A stretch of DNA of 64,000 nucleotides from Calycina herbarum. Its lineage: Eukaryota; Ascomycota; Leotiomycetes; Helotiales; Pezizellaceae. Position 1 is the first letter of the stretch. Every line of letters begins with the position of its first letter. The notes under the pieces were generated by a model. It was given only the letters and a program-made list of their open reading frames with translations, was not told where the DNA came from and ran no database searches. The translations under genes and the position numbers were made by a program. The stretch covers positions 517,873 to 581,872 of the forward strand of contig LLEY01000072.1 in the NCBI GenBank assembly GCA_001414485.1, in the 5' to 3' direction. This document shows, one piece after another, positions 10,504 through 22,687 of the stretch.

Positions 10504-11863
10504 ATGAAGTCCCCTACCATTCTTTCTCTCCTTGCACCCTTGCAGGTGCTGTTTTTACTGCTGTCGAAGCAACAACCTTCGCTCCTAGCGCTGAGTTGAA
10601 TGCAATAACTGAAAATGCCAACGCAAACTTGATGAAAACTCTCAAGGCTCGCGTGGGAACCAGATCGAACTGCACGTCTGAGAGAGAATGTTGCCATTCG
10701 CAAAACCTGGTGTGTCTCCAGAAAACAATACCATCTCAAGAAAATACCTCTAACCTTTTCCAGGGGTGCTCTATCAGATGAGGATAAATCTAGTTACATT
10801 GCCGCTATGCAATGTTTCATGCAAAAGGCCCCAATCACACCGCTGTCCGTCGTGCCAGGGGTTCAAAGCCGTTTTGATGATTTTGGTAAGTCACACTTCC
10901 ACGAGAGTTTCACTTCTTGACCTGAATTCCACTTGCTAATAAGTTTTAAAGCTGCCACCCACTTAAATCAGACTGCTGCCATCCATTGGATATCTTACTT
11001 TTTTGGATTCCACAGATACTGCCCCTGGCTCTTTGAGCAAGCTCTCCGCGATGAATGTGGTTACACAGGCTATGCCATACTGGGATTGGTCTCTCACAGA
11101 CGACATCGCAGAAAACCCACTGTTCGACGGCTCAGATTTATCCATTGGTGGAGATGGTGCTTTCGTCGAGGATGTCGTTTCATCATCATTATTCCGACTC
11201 CAACGCCCATCAACATCACAGGACCTGTCGGAACTGGAGGTGGATGCATCACTTCTGGTCCATTTGCTAACATGTGTGTCAACCTTGGTCCTCGTGGTGC
11301 TCCAATTTCCGATAGATTCGGTTATAACCCACGTTGTCTTACTCGTGACTTCCGTAACTCCTTCCTCCGAGAGGATCTTAGTTACGAGAACATCACTACC
11401 ATTCTTCAAGCGCCCAATCTACAAGCCGTTAGTGATTATATGTGAGCTAGCAATGGGTAAGAAATCCACACCCTCCTTGCTGATTCCTGAAACTAACTTC
11501 AAATCAGTATTCATAACAACGGTCACCCTTTGCAAGGAGGTCTCCAAGACGACCTCTGGGGTTCCGCTAAAGACCCAAGTTTCCACTTTCACCATGCAGC
11601 TGTTGATCGTATCTGGTCAGTATGGCAAGCCCAGAACCAGACAGCGAGAGTCTTGGAAGTCTTTGACACCGTGACAATCCGAAATCGTAAGTTTTCTTGC
11701 TGTTATCATCAACAAAGACTTTAAACTAATATCGTCAACAGTTCCTCCTTATGCTAAGGGTACTCTGGACACCCCAATTGATATGGGCTACAGCGGCGGA
11801 TTTTACACAATTGGAGACCTTTCTTCAACCATTGATGGAATCTTCTGCTACATTTACGAATAA
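10504..11863 (+). pseudogene. Tyrosinase (copper monooxygenase) pseudogene
   Basis: The remnant keeps a signal-peptide start (MKSPTILSLLAPL) and all tyrosinase landmarks: THLNQTAAIHW and FGFHRY (CuA), PYWDW, FDGSD, GTGGGCITSGPFANM, GYNPRCLTRD, then HNNGHPLQGG and FHFHHAAVDRIW (CuB), ending GIFCYIYE before TAA at 11861-11863. Four introns are intact at 10710-10763, 10886-10951, 11457-11507 and 11687-11741. The frame breaks at about 10537-10542, 10681-10690, 11070-11078 and 11165-11195, and TGA at 11443-11445 interrupts the DYM/ASNG stretch. Copper ligands are conserved, so decay looks recent. Fungal tyrosinases oxidise phenols towards melanin-type quinones. Four indels in one gene with intact neighbours argue against random assembly error, though reads should confirm. 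Confidence 0.85.
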
Positions 11864-12902
11864 ATTAGTTCTCGGTAATGATTATTTAAGATTTGTTTAA
11901 AGAGTTATTAGAGATCACGAGAGTATGGACTTATGATTAATATATAATGTATCAAACTTAAAGAGTGCCCGTCTCAATGAACGTCTCTCAATCATTCTTT
12001 CAAGGGTTATGCGATTGATCTAACCTCAAAAGTTTGGTGATGTTAATCGCAGCAGGTTCAATAACACACTTAGGAACTTGAGAATCTCGACAGTAACTAG
12101 ATTGAATCCAAGTTTTAAGTTGTATTTTCCACAGAGATCGCATTCAAAACTTGCCTGATGCCGCCAAAAAGAAATCTTCCTGACTCGGACTTCCTTCCAT
12201 ACAAGTAATAATCCCCTAAAGAGGTTTCATTTGCCCAACATACATCTCTTAGAGTCATGTCTATTCTTTCAAAGTATTTCAAAGAAGTGTTTTTGTCGGG
12301 ATAATACTTCTCCCCTCAACCTCGCTTACGACTTCGAAGATATGCCTTAGTACTTTATTCCTTCTAGTAAATATACCTTAGATCAGTGTTAGGCTTGACT
12401 ATGAAAATGGCTTGTTCACATTATCTGATCTTAATACAAATCAATTATCTTATATGAATGCAAATTTCTACTCAGCCAAGTACACTTTGAAAGCCAACAG
12501 ACACTTCACTTGCGGTCGCTCTCATAGCTAATCACTTCTTTACTTTGCCTCTGGTTACATACGATCTTTGGTTTAATAAATAGCTTGCTAGATCTGTGCG
12601 TTGAAGTCGCTGGTTTCAAACCCTTGTTACGGAGGAAGCTACTCTTCCAGGACGCAAAAAGTGTGTATTTCTCCCATGTGCCCCACCTACCAAAAACACG
12701 GACAGCACCCCTAAAAGTGCTTATAAACATACCAAAAAAATCTAGAATGAGTCTTTAATAGCTAGAGAATGCAATAGTAAGCTCTGGCTATTTTTCATTT
12801 CCGCGTTGTGGCTTGCTTTGAAGTTTAACTCACTTTCGAGGAGGTGGAAACGGGTTTTTTCCGTCTCGGTAGATAGCTTTAGGGAAGTGCGTCTGTTTCG
12901 CT

Positions 12903-12992
12903 AACCTCCCTGTAAAACCCCTCGATGCCCTGAAGCTTTAGAGACAAACACTCCTATGAGAAGACATCTAAGCTCTATTTTACAGGGAGGTT
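12903..12992. repeat. Short inverted repeat (hairpin element)
   Basis: AACCTCCCTGTAAAA at 12903-12917 is the exact reverse complement of TTTTACAGGGAGGTT at 12978-12992, enclosing 60 bases. A further TTACAGGGAAG occurs at about 13040. A TCGACTGAA just right of the second arm recurs inverted (TTCAGTCGA) near 13315, so this may be one end of a larger, decayed foldback element. Confidence 0.5.
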
Positions 12993-13069
12993 CGACTGAA
13001 GTATAGCGCTCGTGTTAGTTTAGACTTTTAGAGCACTATTACAGGGAAGTATAGCGCACTGCCCTGTAT

Positions 13070-13340
13070 TTCTCGGATCATACCCCGAAGTTATTTCTCA
13101 GAATTATATCTGCTCGGACCTATTTCCAGATTCTCGGATTTATATTTCTCGGGGATTTTCATCTCGGACTTATCTTTCGGGTTTATTTCTCTCGGTTTTA
13201 TATTTCTAGGGTATTTTTCTCGGGGTCTTTTCCCGGAAGTTCGGATTTATATTTCGGATTTACATTCTTGTTTCTCGGAGCTTTTCTCGGAGTTTCATTT
13301 CTCGGATTTACATTTCAGTCGAGGTATCTCTGAGAAGATA
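13070..13340. repeat. Degenerate TCTCGG(A)TTTATATT repeat tract
   Basis: Short units such as TTTCTCGGATTTATATTTC, TCTCGGGG, CTCGGACTTAT and TTTCTCGGAGC recur many times over roughly 270 bases, with variable A/T spacers. It resembles an expanded and eroded minisatellite. No coding potential. Confidence 0.5.
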
Positions 13341-13760
13341 TATCTCCGAGAAGAGAAGATATTTCTAGTGGTAGGGATTTTGACCAACCTCCTGAATTAT
13401 GGCTAGTCACGTGTCCATATCCTTTCGTCAACCCTTGTAATCCCATTCACTGTGGTATGGTCTTGTACACCTCGAGCCACAAACTCACGACAAAACTCAT
13501 GAAACCATGTTATTCACAACCTCATAAGCTCAAGAACGAGTCAAAGTAGAACATCATTCTAATCATTTCTTTCAACTCTCAACCAATCTAGCACCCGTGT
13601 TTCTCTCGAGCTCTCAACCATCCCTATACATCGTGCAGCAAGCTCAAAGAAAAATAATAATACCATCCACTAGAAAAATAAAAAAAGAAGGGTAAAAACA
13701 CACCTACACATCCTCCCCATCTCATCTCTTGCATCCTTACTCCCCATGATCTCGCAACCT

Positions 13761-15450
13761 TTATTCCAAATGCCGAACCCTCTTTCCTCCTTCCTCAGTC
13801 GCCAGACTATTCCTCGCTTCCCTCGCCTCCCTTCCGGTAAAACTAAAATTACTCAAGTACGACACAATAGTATCCCTTTTCGCGTTCCGTTCCCCCAGAA
13901 TCGAGAAGTGAACCTGTTCCTCTTGTAATCTGATTTTCCTCCTCCAGAAGAAGAAAACCAGACCTGCGATAAGAAGTGTAAATACGGGAACGAGGACACC
14001 AATCGTAGCTTTGGCACCAGTTGTTAATCCCCCATCAAATTCTTGTCCGTCCGAGAGAGAGCCATTTGGTTGAAGAGAAGGTCGTGAAGCCGTTGAGAGG
14101 GTAGTCATAGGTATTGGTGTCGAAATGCCATTGGTCGTTGAAGGGAATGAGTAATGACTTGTTGGTAGAGTCATAGATGTGGTTATTGGAGGGACAGTGG
14201 TTTGACCTGGGAGTAGGGAGGTCGGTGTTCTTGTCGATGTCGGTGATGGTGGAGGGATTGAGCTATGGGGGTTGGGGTCAGATGAGGTCGTGGCTTTTGC
14301 AGATATGGGGGCATCGAGGTCGGATGAAGGAGATGACTTTTCTGATACGGGGGCCTGGGGAGGTTCTGTTAGCAAACCGCCGTGTTCATGCATCAAAGTT
14401 CTAACCGAAGAAACCAAAGCAGAAGAAACGGAAGCTTGAGTTAGAGGAATGGGTGGTGTCGGCGGGGTTGGCGGGGTTGGCGGAGTAGGGTGAAGTGGAG
14501 GAGTTGGCGGAGTCGGAGGAGTCGGTATTGGAGGTAGTGATGGTGCAGTTACAGTAGTTGCAATTACTTTTAAAGTTGTAACAGACAAAATGCTTGGTGG
14601 CTCCCATGAACTCATCATATGTCCTGGTGTTGTAGACAATTGAGGTATGCTGTTCGACTCAGCAGATAGACCAGGCAACACCACTGAAGTTTTGAAAGTC
14701 GAAGACGCTGTTGTCCAGGTCCAGTTACCTGGCATCGTGGTTTCCGCTCGTAATCTTAACTCTTTCCGATCCGCATCCATAGATACGCTCGTACTCGAAA
14801 CTTCCGTACCCACCGCCACTCCATCCGTTCTCACTGACGAAGACAAAGGTAAGGTGTTTATGCTAACCTTTGTAGGCACCATCACCCAAACTTTACTCCC
14901 ATCCACAGACAAAGTAATTCCTCTGTTATCTTTACAACAAGTAGGATCGTTGTCACAGCAAAATGTACCATCCTCACACTGCGTAACTCGAGGTTGATAT
15001 TGAGGCATCGAAGGGTTATTGGGACCGCCTTGGGATACTGAGTCAGCTTTCCATCTCACCTCTCAGGAAATTTAACTCACTGTAAAGACAGATCGGAGCA
15101 CATATATCAGGTTGCCATCCTCCATAAGATGCACAACCTCCACGATAAAAGGTTCCATTTGGCTCGCCTGGATAATCGTACCGACACAAGCGATTCGGTT
15201 GGCATGCATCTTGAGTTGTACAACATGCAGATGAGTCTCGGCATTCTAACGACAACATCAGCCTTCTTTCGTTTAAACTTGCGAAATCAGACGTCCCAAG
15301 AAGTCTCCAAGATCAGGCAAACTTACTGACGAACTCCGGATATTTATCTCCCAATACGCCGAAACACTGCGTGATTTCTGCTCTGCATTCCCTTACGAGT
15401 AAGGCATGGAGACCTTCAACTAAGAGCACTTTGAAGATATTACGAGCCAT
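13761..15450 (-). CDS. Ser/Thr/Pro-rich single-pass membrane glycoprotein with Cys-rich ectodomain
   Basis: Minus-strand exons 15450-15327, 15245-15081 and 15028-13761 close at 518 residues; introns are 15246-15326 and 15029-15080 (a 43-nt alternative ending at 15038 is also in frame). The N-terminal half carries a Cys-rich region (CRDSSACCTTQDACQ, CRYDYPG, CAPICLY, then CEDGTFCCDNDPTCC), followed by a long Ser/Thr/Pro stretch with a PTPPTPPTPP tract. One membrane span follows (TIGVLVPVFTLLIAGLVFFF), then RRK and a ~65-residue cytosolic tail. The plan resembles fungal wall-stress or surface sensors, but no WSC domain is present. Exon 1 (MARNIFKVLLVEG...) is a poor signal peptide, so the true start may lie elsewhere. 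Function unknown. Confidence 0.75.
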
Positions 15451-18400
15451 AATGATCGTATTTAATCTCTTGTTGAATTTCGAGATAGTTAAGTTGAGCA
15501 CAAAACGTCTCCAAAAGAAAGAGGAAGAGGGTGGAGCAAGTGCGGAGAGTGATCTAAGTATTGTCCAATCTTGAGATGGTATTCACAATACTAAGGTGGA
15601 GTGATTGTTCTCGGCATTTCTGCCTCGGTTGCTGCCTATTGTGATTGGGTTGGTCTCGTTGGTGAGGTCGAGGTGATAACCCCAATTAGCCGACCTCGGG
15701 AGGATCTGCAGGACTCGATCATAGCTTCTTTCGAATATTATACAGACATAAGTGCACGCTGTCCTTGGGCCTGATGTATTCTCATCCAGAGAAGCAACAT
15801 CAATGATACCAACCAGCTAAATATATATAAGTGTAGACCCGCCAGGCAGCTGGAACGGCCTATTGCCGTCCAGTCCATCGAGTCCGTCAAATGGACCAGA
15901 AATTGTGTTTATTTCTTAACTTTATCTGTTTTTTGTCAGTTTCAAATTATTGTTCAGCTCAATGGCTTCACTTACTGTACAAAATGTGACGTTGACTATC
16001 TCTGATGGCTCTCAATATCCTGTTTCCAATAGCCACAAAATACTCATAGAAACCTCGTATCTGAATCGTTGAACAATCCAGCTATATTGTTTTGACACAG
16101 GGCTCGAGAATGTTCGCAAAGAACCACGTATGACTTCGTGTTTGGCGCCATGACATAGGGATGGCCATATTCCATTAATTGTCGCCCATCCAATCACTAC
16201 TGGACAGGCCTATAAACAGGAAACAAGAGTCGAGCAAGCCTAGAAACAAGATTCAAATCAAACTAAGAGAACAAGGAATGTTGATTTGATCGATATATAC
16301 TATTTCGAACAACTCCAAATGAAGTCTTAAAGAAACAGTGGCCACCACAGTAGAATTAGGATTTGTGAAAGATGGTTTTAGAAATAAAGTACTGAAAAAG
16401 CGTATCATCCCCTTCCTTGATGCTATTTTGGAACTCGTATTGCATTTTTTGCATCAAGAGCAATGGAACCACGCTATGAGAAGGGGGTCTTGAGCCGTTG
16501 ATATTTCTCTTGCCCCTCGCCTCATTTTAATTACTATCTGAAGCATTCCGTGGCGGCGCAGAAAAGAGCAACCTGACCACTAGGTGTGGAAGTCGAGAGG
16601 TGGCGACGAAAGGCGGGATTGCGTTGAAGTCAAGCACGTGGTTGGGTCGTTCCTTCCCTCGTCACCCATCGTCCTTAACTCTTGCCTCGATGAAAGGTAA
16701 AGGCTCCTTCCCTCGAACCACGACCTCGATCTCTCGCCCCACTCTGATGTGACTCACGAGGACACAACGAGGGAAAGCACGAGCTGAACCGCTGTTCACC
16801 TCCAGAGTATTCCATTGCCATCCTCTTGGGAACACTACCCTGTGCGAGATGACTATCCTTTGAGCATACAACCTTTGACCGAGAACAATCCTATGAAGAT
16901 CTTACATAATTCCTCCTCCCATAATATAGTAATCATCTCCTTCTTTCCTGCTCTCCCTAAATTCTTTCGTTGTTTGAGGGAAAGAGCGAAATGATCAAAA
17001 TTATTTGGGGATGCTGGGACTTGGAGTGGGTCGTTCCTTCCTCAATGAGCGGCCACGCAAGACCACAGAGAAACTTTACTCACTCCTACCTTATACAGCA
17101 ATTTCTCCTGCTCACCTTCCCTCTATGAAAAATGGGACCGGCACCTAGGTAGCTTCTACATCAACCTAGTGGCCAAGCGCCCCACCTCAAACTTTTGCTC
17201 GCCAGCGAGCCAGCGATGTGAAATTAGGCCGAAGGAACACCTCTTCGTTATTGTACTCTAGGGCCTTTCATTGGGCCTTTCACAACAAGGAAATGGTGAT
17301 CTTGCTTTCCTGCTTCCTGCCTTCTGAGCTTGAACAAGAGCAAGGTTCTTGGACAAGGGCTCTGGCTCGCAACTAGACCCCGTTGTTGGCTCTTTCCAAC
17401 GTCAACAACAAGTAGCGCCTGAGGTGATTCTCTTGTTTCGTTGTTTTAGAACTAGTACTGCATTTCGTGTGTCGATGGCAGAGGAGCATTGCTCTAATTA
17501 ATTTGAGTTGTTATGGCTTCTCACATCATTGCTCTCATTTTGACGCTGTCTGACGAGTTTCAGCTCGTTGGGTTGTAGTCTGGTTCCTTGTTTGGGGCGT
17601 ATACTAGCGGACGTCATCAAATGTTGAAGCTACAGTAGCATGCGTTGTTCTTACTTCTGTGGCTGGCTTCCTCGTCTTGAAGAGGGTTTTGAGCCGCCCA
17701 TAAATTAACACCATAGAGCTAGAATCATCGTTTTCTGGGAGCCTAGAAGAGCTCTGGCCTTATGTCATGATCTGCGTATTCCATACCCCAACCAGGTCAT
17801 CTGAAGTGTGGTGTCTCAAGACTTTCAAAGCAAGAGCGACGCAGTAGTTTGGAGGCCAGGAGCTCGAAAGTCGTTCCTTCCCTGTGAAAAGGGTTGAGGT
17901 CGCTCCTTCCATCTTACCTCCCCACCATAGCGAAACCGGAGAAATTTTCGAGGGAGGGTAGGTGTAACAAAATCCAGTTGTCACATCGTGTTAAGGTATG
18001 CCACCTTCATTGACAGTTGCTCTTGCCAACTTATGGGGAAGCGGGTCTCTCGTTGAGCTCAAGGTCGTTCCTTCCCAACACCAGAACGGACCCAGATTGG
18101 GACCGAATCTGCCAACTCATCCGACCTTTTAACCCTAAACTTGACCTGATGCGTTCGCTCACACACTCACACACAGACTCAAGTGCATCATCTCAAATTT
18201 CTCGGCCAAGGGATTCTCTTTTCTTTATACAACATGTGCACCAATAAGACTTTCTGACTCCAAGCTCCCGGTGACAAAATTGACGCGCGGCGGTACATCT
18301 GTTCCCTCTGACAAACTAATAGATCCTTCCATTGCCTCAGATATTTGACCTGTTGGGAGGCTCGAAGAACCCCGCAAGGACGAATGGGGGATTTGCGGTG

Positions 18401-19017
18401 ACTTTGATTCTTGTCCAGAACCGAGCTCATATGCTTCAGGTAAATATTTAAGATCTCTGTAAATTTTGCAAAGATCAGAGGGACCCGCTCCTCTCATTTC
18501 AGGACATCGGGGTCCTGCGAAATGTGGGCAGGCTCTCGCCCTACTTACTTCCTTCCACAATTTCCCAATGTCACCTGAGAAGGAAAATCTCCCAATAACA
18601 CATAAAAGTAGATCGCTATAGCAGATAACTCCATGAACATAAAAATAAAAATGAACGGGATTGCTAACACTTGCTAGCAGGATACAGGATACTCATGTTT
18701 CATTGCTATGTACGGAAAAGACAAGATACAAGTCGGAGCCTCCTTATGGTTCATCCATCCAATTCCCTCTCCCACTTCCGCTCTCACCCACACACCGCAT
18801 CATAGCTTCTCAAAATACCACTCAAATCCCATCGCCCAAAAAACGCCCCTGCAAATGCCACGAAATATAGACAAAGAGCACAAAAGCCCCTATCCAGAGA
18901 CCATACCATACACCCTCAAAAACGCCATTCCAGAGATTTTCCACCCACCCAACCATCATTCATGAAAAGGTAAACATCGAAGAAGCACACCTAGTACTCC
19001 GGGAGTTGGTGGATTGA
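15451..19017. other. 3.5-kb gene-free block with dispersed GTCGTTCCTTCC motif
   Basis: No ORF here looks real on either strand. The 12-mer GTCGTTCCTTCC occurs at 16646, 17030, 17870 and 18064, with a one-base variant near 17899 and CTCCTTCCCTCG near 16704. The 18660-18965 part is the 3' flank of the MBP1-type gene. The ORF at 18225-18560 minus has no recognisable features. Confidence 0.55.
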
Positions 19018-21251
19018 TTATGCCATCAGCGCATCAACCCCGTCTCTCGCAACCATACTATCCCTCTCCTCTTCCTGCATAGCCTCAAGCAGGACATCAA
19101 TCTCCGCATCAATATTCTCACTATTAATTCCCACACTCTCCGCAATAACTCTACGGTAAAGCTCGCCCATCTCACCAACATCACCAGCAGCACCAAGAGC
19201 ATCGCGGTACCGTCCAACAAGAGTATGTCTTCGCTCCTGTTCCTCGCAAAGAAGTTTCGCAAGCATGATTTTCTCAGCGAGATCCTCATCCCCATTTCTC
19301 GAATGGCCGTTACTCTTGCTTTCTTCGTGAGATGTTCGGGAAAGGAGTTGGAGTTGCTGCTGTTGCTCGATAAGCGATACGATTTCTTGCTCGACATGGG
19401 ATAGATTTCGTTGAAGCTCGGCTTTGGTGTCTGCGTCATCTGAGGAGGCAGTGACATCTAGGATTCGACCCCGGATCTCACTTAGTTCAGCTTGGACGGT
19501 TGCTACGATGCGATTCGCCTCTTGCTCAGAAGTATCCTTCTCTCTCAATTCCTCGTCGAAAGAATTCGCCAATCCACCCAACTTCTCTTGCATAAGCGGA
19601 AGAAGTTTCTTCTCTACTGACATGGCGGCCTCGGAGTAATGCGCTGGTGCCGTGGAGCGTCGGATATATCGTGGAGGAGTATCGTATCCATCAGCCCAGG
19701 TATTGTCCACCTGATCTTGGCCGAGGAGGCCGTAAGAATTATCTGGGGCATAGGGCGAAGATGATCCTTGGTGGCGTTCGCGCATGGTCTTATGGTTGAC
19801 TTCTTGAATCAATTGTTCGGCAGTGAACTTCTCGTGGTTTTGGATGTCAGTACGAGCACCACGACCCATCAATGCTCTAATTGATTTTCGTGCGCAATGC
19901 TGAGCTGCGATATGGATAGGAGTGTTTCCCGCGTTATCCTGTGCATCGAGAATGCGTTGAACGTGACTCGGCTCAAATAATTCTTGCATCTTGTTTAGAA
20001 TGACATCCAAGTAGTATCGTGCCGTCTTTTGTTTCGTGACTTGTGTTGTAGAGGCAGCGTGATGGAGGATGTTAGAATTGAACTTGTCTACGGCTTCGAT
20101 TGAAGTGATGAGTTCCTTCACGACTTGGGGCATGGTTTGCTTGTCCTTGCAGTTGGTGAACATAACTGCCCGCATCAAGGGTGTCTCGCCTCTCTTGTTC
20201 TGAGCGAATAGATTTCCACCAAACTTCTTCAACTGTCTGATAACTTCTACATCTCCCATAGCAGCTGCCCAATGCATTGCCGTGTGATCATCTTGATCGA
20301 TAACGTGGTCAGGTTGAAAGTTCAATGGTGGTTCCGGTCGTTGGGCGGGAGTGTCGAGAGATGCAGTCATGAAGTAGTCCAAGAGTTCGTCGGCATAATT
20401 TTGTTGAGCCTGGTATTGGGCGTTTTCATCACGCTTGCGCTTTCGATGGCCAGTTGAGGCTTGGGAAACGTCGTATCGATCCTCGTCAACCATAAATGAA
20501 GCCGAAGCTACCGTAACGTCGTCCGCGATGCTCTCGTCGTCATTGAGTTGACTGATACTCTCATATTCTTCTTCAATCACCCGAGCTGGTGGTGCCACTG
20601 GTTCTATGCTGTTAGCTCCAACTCCATATTTCCTTGGGGGTGGTCAACGAACTGCTTCCCCATTTCGGGACGGCCGGCTTCTTGGGTGCCTTTGGCTTAT
20701 TTGTCGTATGCTTTGGGGCGGGTGGTGGACTGATATTGCCAGGTATGAATTCAAAGATGGGCCGAAGCTTCTCATAGACATTATTGCGCTGAGCCAAAGC
20801 CTGACCTTGCTCCAGTGAAACCCAGGTTCCTTTGTCTTGTTAGCCCTTGTTTTGTACTACGCTTTGGGGATTGCGGACCTTGGTATTTTCCATAACCTCC
20901 TTGAACCTTCTCGTGGTTCTCCTTCTGTACTTCTCGCTCGAGGATTCGTGTTCGCGCGGGTTTGTCGAAGCCGGCGGCTTTTAGGATATGTGTCGCATTG
21001 ATCCAATCATCATGACGCCGGCGCATAACTATAGAGGGGTTAGCTATTGTAAATACCAGAGTATCAAACCTCTAGGAGAGGATGAGTTTATGACGTACCA
21101 TGTTCCTTGAGGGCCTCTCCAAATTGATACTCGTAGACCGGGATCTTGAATTTGTTAGTATATAGGTCTCAAAGCCCAGGGATGCATATTGCACGTTGCA
21201 TACATTACTGTAGGTTGCCGAATAGACACCAGGGGCCGTTGGTTTAACCAT
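19018..21251 (-). CDS. MBP1: APSES transcription factor, MBP1-type (MBF DNA-binding subunit)
   Basis: Five minus-strand exons, 21251-21204, 21144-21099, 21028-20879, 20829-20653 and 20597-19018, close at 666 residues. The APSES/KilA-N DNA-binding domain occupies about residues 10-110, with [32 protein letters not shown] and [13 protein letters not shown]. Two ankyrin blocks follow ([20 protein letters not shown] and [20 protein letters not shown]), then a glutamine-containing coiled coil ([16 protein letters not shown]) and an acidic tail. By family knowledge, MBP1/Res-type proteins pair with a Swi6/Cdc10-like partner and switch on G1/S genes through ACGCGT boxes. An ACGCGT lies at 21492-21497, about 240 bases upstream. 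The protein is nuclear by family. Length and domain order are normal. Confidence 0.95.
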
Positions 21252-21790
21252 CGTGGCAGGAGTGTATTGTGGAGGCTTCAAAGGGTTGAGGATACCTATA
21301 AGCCCCTCCAATTCATTCACAGGTAAATGAAGCCCAGCGTTCTCTTTCTAGATAGAACAGAGGCTGTGGGGGTGTTGATCAGAATATGGAGGGTAACCGA
21401 ACAGACCAGATAAACACCGGTTGGTGGCAGACAGGAGAATCAATTGTTCTTCCAATTTGTATGGGGGGCCATTAACAGCATTCACAAGAGCACGCGTCAA
21501 AAGCCCCAGAAACCGCGTCTTGGAAAAGTGGGTCTCTTTTATGCCTAATTAAAACGGCTTGATGCCTCAGGCTTTAAGTCTCTCCTTGGTCAACTGCTGC
21601 TTGTCTAGAAAAACTTCAAACAACGCTCATGAATTATACAGCATAAGATGTTGTTTTACACCCTTTACGAGCCCATTCTCTCAACACAATTGCAATTGTA
21701 TCATCCTTGCTAATTTGCATATATCATCTAAACCTGCACTATTCTACTAGTAGTATTTCCTATCCCCAATGCCCCTATCTCGAATTCCTT
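21252..21790. promoter_or_regulatory. Promoter region of the MBP1-type gene, with an ACGCGT box
   Basis: This 540-base gap holds the 5' region of the minus-strand MBP1-type gene and the 3' flank of the hydrolase. ACGCGT at 21492-21497 is the MBF (MCB) binding sequence, so self-regulation is possible. The hexamer also occurs elsewhere in the window, so the site alone is weak evidence. Confidence 0.4.
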
Positions 21791-22687
21791 CTACGCCAAT
21801 CGAGCCTTCAATCTCTCTGCACCGAACCCATCAATTATATGATCCTCGCTGTCCAAAAAAATGGCAATTTGCTTCGCAAAATCCTCCGCATATTGGTACA
21901 AAAAACCATGCCCCGAATTCGGATAAATATGCAGTTGAGCGTTTGGCAGGATCTGTGCAAGCTCGATGCTGTTCACAGTCGGAATGAGGAGGTCATTATC
22001 GCCATTAGCCACAAGAACGGGCATGCCGAGTTCTCGAATACGTTCATATGGATTCAAGGGATGCGGAGTACTGAATTTGGAAAATGCTTCAATCTGCCTC
22101 TTGGCCAGTTCCACGCCGACAGGAGGTGCCCGATCTTCCTTCCGCAACATCATTCGATCCCACGATCTTTGAGCTTCCAATTGGCCATGCGGACTAGGAT
22201 TGAAGAACGAAACTGCCAATGCAGCTTTGAAGTCCTCCAACTTGGCGAGCTTGGAGAAGATATCTCTGGGACCGATAACGGTATTTGGAGTCCGGCTTGT
22301 GCGAGTGCCAGCCAGAATCAGTTTTCGAACCAGTTGTGGTGCTGAGAGCGCTACATGTTGTGCTGCTCCTCCTCCCATGCTGAATCCAAGGAGATCAATC
22401 TTTTCGATTTTAAGAACCTCCAACAGGCCTATGACATTGGCAGCCCAGCCTTGAAGTTCCAGTGGTATCTCTCCTTCGCTCTTCCCAATGCCTGCATTGT
22501 CGAGGAGAATGATGGGCCTGTCTTTTGCGAGTGCATTAATGAGTGCTGGATCCCAGAAGTCCATGTTTCCACGGAAATGCATCAGCATTACAAGAGGGAT
22601 ACCATTGTTTAGTCCAAGGCGACGGTATGCGAGTTTGATGCCACCAACGGTGGCATACTTTGTTTCTGCGGTTTCGTGGGTGCTCAT
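21791..22687 (-). CDS. Alpha/beta hydrolase-fold enzyme
   Basis: Single exon, 298 residues, ATG at 22687. The alpha/beta hydrolase core is complete: an oxyanion-side strand (PLVMLMHFRG), the nucleophile elbow GFSMGG (Ser103), the acid in NGDNDLLIP and the base in NSGHGFLYQYA. No signal peptide or transmembrane segment, so probably cytosolic. The sequence resembles the haloperoxidase/esterase-like group of small bacterial-style hydrolases common in fungi; the substrate cannot be told. It is tail-to-head with the MBP1-type gene on the same strand. Confidence 0.92.
   Translation of the reverse strand: MSTHETAETKYATVGGIKLAYRRLGLNNGIPLVMLMHFRGNMDFWDPALINALAKDRPIILLDNAGIGKSEGEIPLELQGWAANVIGLLEVLKIEKIDLLGFSMGGGAAQHVALSAPQLVRKLILAGTRTSRTPNTVIGPRDIFSKLAKLEDFKAALAVSFFNPSPHGQLEAQRSWDRMMLRKEDRAPPVGVELAKRQIEAFSKFSTPHPLNPYERIRELGMPVLVANGDNDLLIPTVNSIELAQILPNAQLHIYPNSGHGFLYQYAEDFAKQIAIFLDSEDHIIDGFGAERLKARLA

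Larger units (their letters stand above)
11864..13760. other. Gene-free, repeat-bearing region
   Basis: About 1.9 kb without a supportable gene. It contains a perfect 15-bp inverted repeat (12903-12917/12978-12992) and a tract of degenerate TCTCGG-type repeats (about 13070-13340). The last 350 bases are CA-rich. Confidence 0.55.

Noticed and set aside
18225..18560. Minus-strand ORF of 111 residues in the gene-free block
   Set aside because: No domain, signal or splice partner; overlapped by another minus ORF in a different frame.
18708..18965. 85-residue plus-strand ORF near the 3' end of the MBP1-type gene
   Set aside because: Low-complexity, Pro/His-rich and antisense to the likely 3' UTR.
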